Positions 9,691-15,984 of a stretch of DNA of 15,984 nucleotides are shown piece by piece (position 1 is the stretch's first letter; each line of letters opens with the position of its first letter). The notes under the pieces are model-generated. The model did no database searches and was not told the DNA's origin. It saw nothing but the letters and a program-made list of their open reading frames with translations. This DNA is from Conoideocrella luteorostrata (taxonomy: Eukaryota; Ascomycota; Sordariomycetes; Hypocreales; Clavicipitaceae), in NCBI GenBank assembly GCA_032433595.1, contig JASWJB010000564.1, forward strand, positions 1-15,984, in the 5' to 3' direction. The translations under genes were made by a program, and so were the position numbers.

Positions 9691-9956
9691 TTACCCCTCC
9701 ACTCGAACAGGTTGGATTTCTTTGCGTCCCCCTCCTTCCTTGAGTTCCCCTCCCCCTTCTTCGCTTTCTCTTTCTCTCTCCACCTCTCGCGAATCATTGT
9801 TTACTTCCTGACCTATGAACATATATTCTGTGTGCTGAAAGCTGACCTTTTGTTTCTGCGGAATACTGGCTAGTTGTCTGGCAGCCCAATACTTACACGC
9901 GCCTGATCATCAGCTGGTCCTGCAACGCCCCCTCCCTCTCACCCCGCTTTCACGGT

Positions 9957-10103
9957 ATGTTTCGCCCCACCATAGCTCTCTCCGCAATAGCAATAGCACC
10001 AGCGCCAGCACCAACACCAGCTCCGGCATCAGCAGCGGGAAGCAACCAAATGCTGGGGCTCGAGCTTGGTAGAGAGCTCTCTGCCCGCGTGCGTGATAAA
10101 TAG
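9957..10103 (+). CDS. 48-codon ORF in the gph1 promoter/leader
   Basis: This ATG frame ends with TAG inside the TATA-like box. The product starts with a short basic and hydrophobic stretch (MFRPTIALSAIAIA), then an Ala/Pro-rich stretch encoded by degenerate 6-bp repeats, then a charged tail. It could be a long upstream ORF of gph1 if transcription begins before 9957. It could instead be untranslated promoter DNA if the TATA-like box at 10096 is used. The signal-peptide-like start may simply reflect the repeat composition. No family is recognised. Confidence 0.2.
   Translation: MFRPTIALSAIAIAPAPAPTPAPASAAGSNQMLGLELGRELSARVRDK
9985..10038. repeat. Degenerate 6-bp tandem repeat (GCAMYA-like)
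   Basis: Nine consecutive hexamers are seen: GCAATA twice, GCACCA, GCGCCA, GCACCA, ACACCA, GCTCCG, GCATCA and GCAGCG. The stretch is compositionally simple (G+C-rich with A) and lies in the promoter/leader of the phosphorylase gene, inside the 48-codon ORF. Confidence 0.65.
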
Positions 10104-10222
10104 CTTGGGAGGCAAACTCCCCTCCTTTGACAATTTTTCACCAGACACACTCCAAGCACTCTCTTTCTTCCTTATCACGCGATTGCTTACTTCAGGCTTG
10201 TTTTGTAGAGGCACACAACACC

Positions 10223-13200
10223 ATGGCGACTGAACAACAGCCTCGACTGCCGACCAGGGAGAGGCGTCCCTCCACTGGAGCTCCCATTGTGGACATTACT
10301 GGTGGAGTTGGGCCTGCAGGCATCTCTCGTCCCAAGCACAAGCGAACATTCACTGGCTTTGGTGCTGGGGAGATCAAGAGTGTCGAGGGTATATTTCTTC
10401 CCGTCTTTCGTCTTATCTCTGATCGTGACACAGCATGTGTGGCGCATACTGGTGTTGGGCACCGACCTCACGCATTCTGTGGCGGGGTTCGGCACTGCAC
10501 CTCTACCTCCACACGTCCATACCTCCGACATGTTCTCCCTAGCACTCGCAAACATGCATGTACTGGACTACCAATGTAACTAATTGGATATGCAGCCTCC
10601 ATCCCTGAACCTCAGCGTGAAGCTTGGCAGCGAAACCAAGTGGCCAACTTCGCCAATAAAGATGGCTTCGAGCGAGAAGTCGTTCGCCATGTGGAAACTA
10701 CCCTGGCTCGAAGCATGTTCAATTGTGATGAGGTTGCAGCCTACTCGGCTACTAGCTTGGCTTTCCGGGACCGTCTCATTACCGACTGGAACAAAACTCA
10801 GCAGCGGCAGACATTTCGAGACACCAAGAGGGTGTATTATCTGAGTTTGGAGTTTCTTATGGGCAGGGCTTTAGATAATGCCATGCTCAATGTTGGATTG
10901 AAGGATGTTGCTAAAGGTATGTATTAAATGACTGACGCCGGTTGGAGCCCAATCTTGAGCTTGACTAACATTGAATTTGTCCCTAGATGGCCTGAATGAA
11001 CTTGGTTTCCGAATTGAAGATGTAATCAAGCAGGAACACGACGCCGCCCTGGGCAATGGTGGTCTTGGCCGCTTGGCCGCTTGCTTCCTTGACAGCTTGG
11101 CTTCTTTGAATTATCCAGCTTGGGGATATGGCCTTAGATACCGTTATGGTATTTTCAAACAGGAGATTATCGATGGATACCAAGTTGAGGTTCCGGACTA
11201 TTGGTTGGACTTCAATCCGTGGGAATTTCCTCGCCACGATGTTAACGTTGATGTAAGTTAACTCACTGGGCGGACCCCCCATACTGATCGAACTCTGAAG
11301 CCAACTGTCTGTCAACAGATTCAATTTTTCGGTCACGTGAATAAAACCACCAACGCAGACGGCAAGACTGTATCCGTCTGGGAGGGCGGTGAAATTGTCC
11401 AAGCTGTCGCCTATGATGTTCCTATCCCTGGATATGATACTCCCACAACTAACAACCTCCGACTTTGGTCAAGCAAGGCCTCTGGTGGTGAATTCGACTT
11501 CCAGAAATTTAACAATGGTGACTATGAGAGTTCGGTGGCGGACCAGCAGCGCGCTGAAACGATTAGCGCTGTGCTGTACCCAAATGACAACCTGGAGAGG
11601 GGCAAGGAACTTCGGTTGAAGCAGCAATACTTCTGGGTAGCTGCGTCGCTGTACGATATCGTTCGACGTTTCAAAAAATCGAAGCGGGCTTGGAGGGAAT
11701 TTCCCGAGCAAGTTGCTATTCAGTTGAACGACACACACCCTACGCTGGCTATCGTAGAATTGCAGCGAATCTTGATTGATGTGGAAGGTTTGGAGTGGGA
11801 TGCTGCGTGGGATATTGTCACTAACACGGTAAGACCAAGTCCGCACACAATACCAAGAACATATTTTAACATCCAACCCTCCCCCCTTCCCCAAACAGAC
11901 AAAAAAAAAAGAAAGTGATTAACGTCTAGATTTAGTTTGGATATACAAACCACACTGTTCTCCCCGAGGCATTGGAGAAATGGCCCGTCGGACTCGTCCA
12001 GCACCTTCTCCCTCGTCATCTCCAGATCATCTACGACATCAACTTGTATTTTCTCCAGAAAATCGAAAAAGCCTTCCCAAATGACAGAGACATGCTCCGC
12101 CGCGTCTCTATCATTGAGGAGTCTCAAATTAAGATGGTGCGCATGGCGTTTCTCGCCATCGTCGGCTCCCACAAGGTCAACGGCGTAGCTGAACTTCACT
12201 CTGATCTGATCAAGACGACCATTTTCAAGGACTTTGTTCAGATTTATGGGCCTGATAAATTCACCAACGTCACCAATGGTATTACACCACGACGTTGGTT
12301 GCATCAGGCCAACCCGCGTCTTTCGGAACTCATCGCGAGCAAGTGTGGCGGTCTTGAATTTCTCAAAGATTTGACACTGCTCAACAAACTTGAGCAGCAC
12401 ATCGGTGACAAGGAGTTCCGTCGGGAGTGGGCAGAAATCAAGTACGCCAACAAAGTTCGTCTTGCTAAGCATATCAAGGACGCAACGGGTGTGACTGTCA
12501 ATCCTGCTTCGCTGTTCGACATCCAAGTCAAGCGTATTCACGAGTATAAGCGACAGCAACTCAACATCTTTGGTGTTATTCATCGGTACCTCACCCTAAA
12601 AGCTATGAAACCCGAAGAAAGAAAGAAGCAACTTCCACGTGTGTCTATCTTTGGCGGTAAAGCAGCTCCCGGGTACTGGATGGCCAAACAAATTATTCAT
12701 CTGATCAATGCCGTGGGGGCTGTCGTCAATAAGGATGAGGATATCGGTGACCTACTCAAGGTCATCTTCTTAGAGGATTACAACGTGAGCAAGGCTGAAA
12801 TCATTTGCCCTGCTTCGGACATCAGCGAACATATCTCCACTGCTGGAACCGAGTACGTATATTTTTTGTCGCATCTTTTCACATTCCCAACAACGCATTA
12901 AAGGGCATGGCGGGCTGACTCTATGAACAGAGCATCTGGAACTAGCAACATGAAGTTTGTGCTTAACGGTGGTCTCATCATTGGTACATGTGACGGCGCC
13001 AACGTAAGTGACCTTGTAGCATTTGCCGATCTTGTTCATATGTGGTTGCACAGTTGAGGTTAACATGACGCGACAAAGATCGAAATCACTCGAGAAATCG
13101 GCGAAAACAACATCTTCCTGTTCGGCAACCTCGCAGAGGACGTCGAAGACCTTCGCCACGCCCATACGTATGGATCCCACACCATCGACTCTGACTTAGA

Positions 13201-13489
13201 CAAAGTCTTTGATGAGATTGAAAAAGGAACCTTTGGCACGCCCCATGATTTCGGCGCCATGATAGGTGCGGTCCGCAACCACGGAGATTATTACTTGGTC
13301 TCGGATGATTTCCACAGCTACATGGAAACGCATCAGCTTGTTGATGAGTCGTATCGCAACCAGGATGAGTGGATCGCGAAGTGCATCACTTCCGTTGCTC
13401 GCATGGGCTTCTTCACCAGCGACCGCTGCATCAACGAGTATGGTGAGGAGATCTGGAACGTCGAGCCTCTTCCTGTCGAGCGAAACTAG
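10223..13489 (+). CDS. gph1: Glycogen phosphorylase
   Basis: A cytosolic pyridoxal-phosphate enzyme (GT35 family) that removes glucose from glycogen ends as glucose-1-phosphate. Exons are 10223-10388, 10596-10916, 10987-11252, 11319-11828, 11936-12852, 12931-13003 and 13079-13489. The six GT-AG introns are 207, 70, 66, 107, 78 and 75 nt. Joined length is 2664 nt, giving 887 residues, full size for a fungal phosphorylase. Motifs in order are [10 protein letters not shown] at 185-194, LNDTHPT at 387-393, [10 protein letters not shown] at 619-628, and the phosphorylase signature [13 protein letters not shown] at 727-739, in which Lys735 should bind the cofactor. The N-terminal extension carries KRTFTGF, where Thr44 aligns with the regulatory phospho-threonine of yeast Gph1, suggesting phosphorylation control. 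The start is the only ATG giving a good N-terminus, in context CACCATGG. Intron 5 splits the first codon of the signature. Intron 1 is long and in-frame open, so its retention would give a 118-residue truncated product. It lies in tandem with the G-alpha gene upstream. Confidence 0.98.
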
Positions 13490-13749
13490 ACATACATGAG
13501 TTTTGAAGACTTGCATTCGTATTTACTAGTACACCGCGATATACAGAAAGACTTGCAGCGGGAATATGGATTTGCGCTACATGAAAAGACCATACAGGGG
13601 CAGTAGTAGTCAACATTGACCTCCACATGGGATAAACAGATTTCTTTACGTTAGTTTATGAATTTTCACCACTCATGACACTTATTTACAACGAGCACAG
13701 AGCAGCGTATGCGCAATGTCACAATAAAACATGTTGATGATAAAATGCA
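13490..13749 (+). terminator. gph1 3' UTR with candidate poly(A) signal
   Basis: This non-coding, A/T-leaning stretch follows the TAG stop of the phosphorylase gene. The canonical hexamer AATAAA is at 13723-13728, about 235 bases after the stop, a usual fungal 3' UTR length. The cleavage site would fall near or inside the end of the minus-strand ORF that begins at 13750, so the two transcripts, if both exist, would converge and may overlap. Confidence 0.45.
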
Positions 13750-14472
13750 TTACAGTGGAAGTAAACCCCCAACGATGACAACGTGGGCCAGCGCGGCGCA
13801 GCCAACGTTGGTTTCTAGTAGAGCCACGGCCAGGGTTCCGCCAAAGACGGCATGGGCGGGATGCACAACACGAAAGCCGGTGTGGAAGTCTGAAGAAAGA
13901 ATTGGGGTAGTCACTCTAACTATTTCCTTGGAGGAATTTGGGCCCGGAGAAAATTGGAACTGGCATTTTTCAAGGACTCGCATTTTATTTGGGATGCAGC
14001 TGGATCGAATTGTTGCGGTTTGGGCGGCCCGCGGAGCATTTCGTCCATGAATGATGGAGATGTGCTGGTAAAAGATGGGGCGACTCGGCCAGCGGAAATC
14101 GATTGTGCACCGCTGCGTCGATTGACAGGCCGTCAATGCGATCGGCTGAATCAACGCGGCTTTAGCAGAGAACAAGTACATTTGCTGACAGCGGTCGCTG
14201 ATAAGGGACATGGTTTGCGCTAAGCTAGTACCAGTTCTCTCGATCTGGGCGACCCTGCGTGTTCTCGGACGACATGGGACGCTAACGCAGCAGGCAAGAC
14301 GAAGAAGAACAGGGTTCCGACACCGCGCTTGGGGAGGGGCAGGCGAAAAGGTGCGAGGAGGCTTGTCGCTGATATTCAGGTCCATGTTTCCTATAGTTAA
14401 TCTAGATGTTGCGGAAGGACGAATGGCAGTCACGGGTGTGGACACGAAATGCCATGTTTTTGGGTGATGCAT
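13750..14472 (-). CDS. Unrecognised minus-strand ORF, possible convergent gene
   Basis: An uninterrupted ATG frame of 240 codons, or 211 codons from the next Met at 14385. A frame this long is unusual by chance here: a rough estimate is a few percent across the window. Third codon positions are rich in C and T, as in the two real genes. The last 40 residues form one strongly hydrophobic segment (Ala, Val, Gly and Leu rich), compatible with a C-terminal membrane anchor. Against it, the rest is rich in Arg, Pro, Ser and Cys, with no domain I recognise and an odd composition. A spliced variant is possible: CTTTCTTCAG before the last 46 codons looks like an acceptor, but no good donor was found upstream. 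It would converge tail to tail with gph1. It could also be a stop-poor non-coding stretch. Confidence 0.25.
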   Translation of the reverse strand: MHHPKTWHFVSTPVTAIRPSATSRLTIGNMDLNISDKPPRTFSPAPPQARCRNPVLLRLACCVSVPCRPRTRRVAQIERTGTSLAQTMSLISDRCQQMYLFSAKAALIQPIALTACQSTQRCTIDFRWPSRPIFYQHISIIHGRNAPRAAQTATIRSSCIPNKMRVLEKCQFQFSPGPNSSKEIVRVTTPILSSDFHTGFRVVHPAHAVFGGTLAVALLETNVGCAALAHVVIVGGLLPL

Positions 14473-14608
14473 GTTGCCCTTTCCCTGCGGTGACGTATGA
14501 CGGTAGTCGACAAGAGGGGGGGGGGGACCCGTACAATAGTTTAAGGCTTAGCACCAAACGATAAAGAGATCGCTGGGAGGATTTATTTTCTCTTGGACGT
14601 TGTCACGA

Positions 14609-14653
14609 GTGGTCTGCCTGCGCGTGGTCGGCCTGCGCGTGGTCGGTCGGTGT
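14609..14653. repeat. 15-bp tandem repeat, two full units plus partial
   Basis: GTGGTCTGCCTGCGC (14609-14623) is followed by GTGGTCGGCCTGCGC (14624-14638), with one difference, and then by a degraded third unit starting GTGGTCGG. It is a short minisatellite in non-coding DNA. Confidence 0.75.
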
Positions 14654-14868
14654 CGACGATAACGCTGATGACGTCGTCTCTCGATAGTGGGGAGAAGGGA
14701 AGGGCCAGGGGTGGAGGAGTAACGGAAGCGAGGAGGAACAATGCCGTTGAACCTTGCCGCAGCAGAGTATGGTATTCCTCGTCAGCTGATTAAAGCTACT
14801 GTACTACCTGCCGCAACTTTCTCGCAGCCAATACTGACACCACATTGACTGAAAGATATTATACAGGG

Positions 14869-15085
14869 TACGGAGTAATAGAGTAAGCACTGCAATAATA
14901 GCAATTCTTATCCGTGAGGCGGGGATGAGTCAGCGGTGTCAAGGTCACGGAATACAGAATAGTTTTGTTGCAGTTGAGGTATAACAGGCATGTGCAGAAT
15001 GCTGTTTTACAGATCCCCATACTCCATACGGAGTAGAGAATGCGTATTTCACCATCTGGCTGACTCCGTGCTCCGTACTCCGTTA
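14869..15085. repeat. Second TACGGAGTA-family cluster
   Basis: Exact TACGGAGTA copies lie at 14869-14877 and 15027-15035. The latter overlaps the inverted near copy TACTCCATA at 15020-15028, forming the palindrome TACTCCATACGGAGTA with one mismatched central pair. At 15064-15084 three 7-bp units CTCCGTG, CTCCGTA and CTCCGTT lie head to tail. These are the first copies after an 8.1 kb gap that spans both confirmed genes. Confidence 0.75.
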
Positions 15086-15614
15086 CCAACTAGTCAACTA
15101 GTTAACTGCAAACCGGAGAGGCGGATGAGCCCGTCGCTGGCTGCCCACCCTCTTTTGGTCAACTAATACGCACAGAATATAATAAGAAGCGTCGATCTAC
15201 GGAGCCAGGACCCGATGATGGTAGCACTAGGAAGCCCGCTGCATCACCCACATGTTCAAGATTTTTACTTTACATGACACAGCTTCACTTCGGAGTGGTT
15301 GGAAAACACGCGTTTAAGACTTGTCTGTCCATTTGGCATGTTTTTGTTCAAACATGGCTACATACACACCCAAATGTCTGCAGCGGATAGCCAGCCTATC
15401 GATTGATTGCAGTTGGGCACATCTCGATCCGGAGTACCATGAAACAAGGGACCCGACGGGAAAGAGGCGGGACAAACAGGAACTGGCATTCGAAGGGCGG
15501 CATGACATGAGGCAGCTGCTGGGTGGGCGGAAAGTGCGATAATGTGATGGTGTGACAGAGTGTGACAATGCAACCAAACTCGTGAGAACGTTGATGTTTG
15601 TTTTGCGTCCCTGT

Positions 15615-15651
15615 CTGGCTGGGCTGCTGGGCTGCTGGGCTGGGCTGGGCA
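15615..15651. repeat. GGGCTGCT tandem repeat
   Basis: A run of GGGCTGCT, GGGCTGCT, GGGCTGGG and CTGGG units. It is G-rich on the plus strand and contributes to the stop-poor composition of the minus strand here. Confidence 0.7.
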
Positions 15652-15964
15652 CGGCGGAGGGTTGGGGTCTGTCTGCATCTGGTACCTGCCGGAACTTGGC
15701 GACCACTGCACTGAGTAGAGACCAGTGCAGCACTGGAGCACTCGGTCCACGAAAATACTAGTCGAACAATAACCAAGGTACTTGACAACTTGAGAGAGTG
15801 CGGTGTACGGACGGGGTAAGTGCAAGTGTGGTGCCCGAGTGCCAGAGCGTGGGCTGGGATCTCGATCTCGCGCACACTCCCCACCACACCATTGGACACC
15901 ATTGATGGATTGATGGACGGCTTGCACTGCTGCACTTATGCACGGCCAAGCACAACAAACACAT

Positions 15965-15982
15965 ACACACACACACACACAC
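15965..15982. repeat. (AC)9 microsatellite
   Basis: Nine AC dinucleotides lie at the right edge of the window. The array may be longer outside, except that the final TC suggests it ends here. Confidence 0.9.
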
Positions 15983-15984
15983 TC

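Larger units (their letters stand above)
9691..10222 (+). promoter_or_regulatory. CT-rich promoter/leader of gph1 with CCCCT boxes and TATA-like box
   Basis: A strong polypyrimidine block runs about 9725-9787 and a second about 9928-9950. The stress-response-element core CCCCT occurs on the plus strand at 9694, 9729, 9747, 9753, 9929 and 10119. In yeast, GPH1 is a Msn2/4 (STRE) target. In Aspergillus CCCCT is weaker evidence, because CT-rich tracts create it by chance. A TATA-like ATAAATA lies at 10096-10102, about 120 bases before the ATG. The start codon context is CACC ATG G, close to the ideal fungal consensus. A leader intron ending at one of the AGs near 10193-10208 is possible but unproven. 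Confidence 0.5.
14473..15984. other. Non-coding right flank
   Basis: No gene is supported. It contains a G11 run (14516-14526), a 15-bp tandem repeat, a small TACGGAGTA cluster (14869-15085), a GGGCTGCT repeat and an AC microsatellite at the end. From 15314 to 15978 all three minus-strand frames are long and open (139-206 codons) at once. That indicates C-rich, stop-poor composition on the minus strand rather than a gene. It may be the promoter or CT-rich leader of a gene read on the minus strand. Confidence 0.5.

Noticed and set aside
11888..11935. Alternative 3' splice sites in gph1 intron 4 (CAG at 11896-11898 and CTAG ending 11929)
   Set aside because: Using either brings in an early stop or loses the frame. 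Only the AG at 11935 continues the conserved phosphorylase sequence ([18 protein letters not shown]).
11720..12583. 287-codon minus-strand ORF
   Set aside because: It is antisense to gph1, mostly within exon 5, and also covers intron 4 and the end of exon 4. The sense strand encodes conserved phosphorylase sequence throughout these exons, so the frame is a shadow of its codon use.
1..15984. CRISPR array, rRNA, prokaryotic operon or transposase
   Set aside because: No evenly spaced direct repeats of suitable length, no rRNA-like sequence, and introns show the DNA is eukaryotic. No transposase, reverse transcriptase or integrase motif is visible in any frame.

Overview
The window reads as nuclear DNA of a filamentous ascomycete, most likely a Eurotiomycete (Aspergillus/Penicillium/Onygenales type). 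Reasons: two protein genes split by short GT-AG introns (59-207 nt) with fungal branch-site-like GCTAAC/GCTGAC/GTTAAC sequences near the acceptors, CT-rich promoters, and proteins closest in character to filamentous-fungal orthologues. The species cannot be fixed from the sequence alone.

Only two genes are firmly supported, both on the plus strand. At 6955-8384, six exons encode a complete 355-residue group III heterotrimeric G-protein alpha subunit (GanB/GpaB/GNA-3 type). At 10223-13489, seven exons encode a complete 887-residue glycogen phosphorylase (Gph1). The first acts in nutrient/carbon sensing upstream of cAMP-PKA in this family. The second mobilises glycogen and is a classic target of PKA control, so the tandem pair is functionally coherent, although a link is inference. 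From memory the same two genes are adjacent in Aspergillus; this should be confirmed.

Layout: 1-6.2 kb is gene-poor and has only weak open frames. It is studded with a short dispersed sequence, TACGGAGTA or its complement TACTCCGTA, plus small tandem and palindromic derivatives. About 6.2-6.95 kb is the promoter/leader of the G-alpha gene, with a seven-codon upstream ORF. 8.4-9.7 kb is plain intergenic sequence. 9.7-10.2 kb is a CT-rich phosphorylase promoter with several CCCCT (STRE-like) boxes, a TATA-like box and a 48-codon ORF. 13.5-13.75 kb is the probable phosphorylase 3' region. 13.75-14.47 kb holds a long minus-strand ORF of unknown function, converging on the phosphorylase gene. 14.5-16 kb is non-coding in appearance, with a second small cluster of the TACGGAGTA motif and a terminal AC microsatellite.

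The most unusual signal is the TACGGAGTA family. There are 21 exact 9-mers (about 0.1 expected by chance on both strands), all outside the 8.1 kb block that holds the two genes and their downstream flank. No CRISPR array, tRNA, rRNA, recognisable transposase or secondary-metabolite gene was seen.
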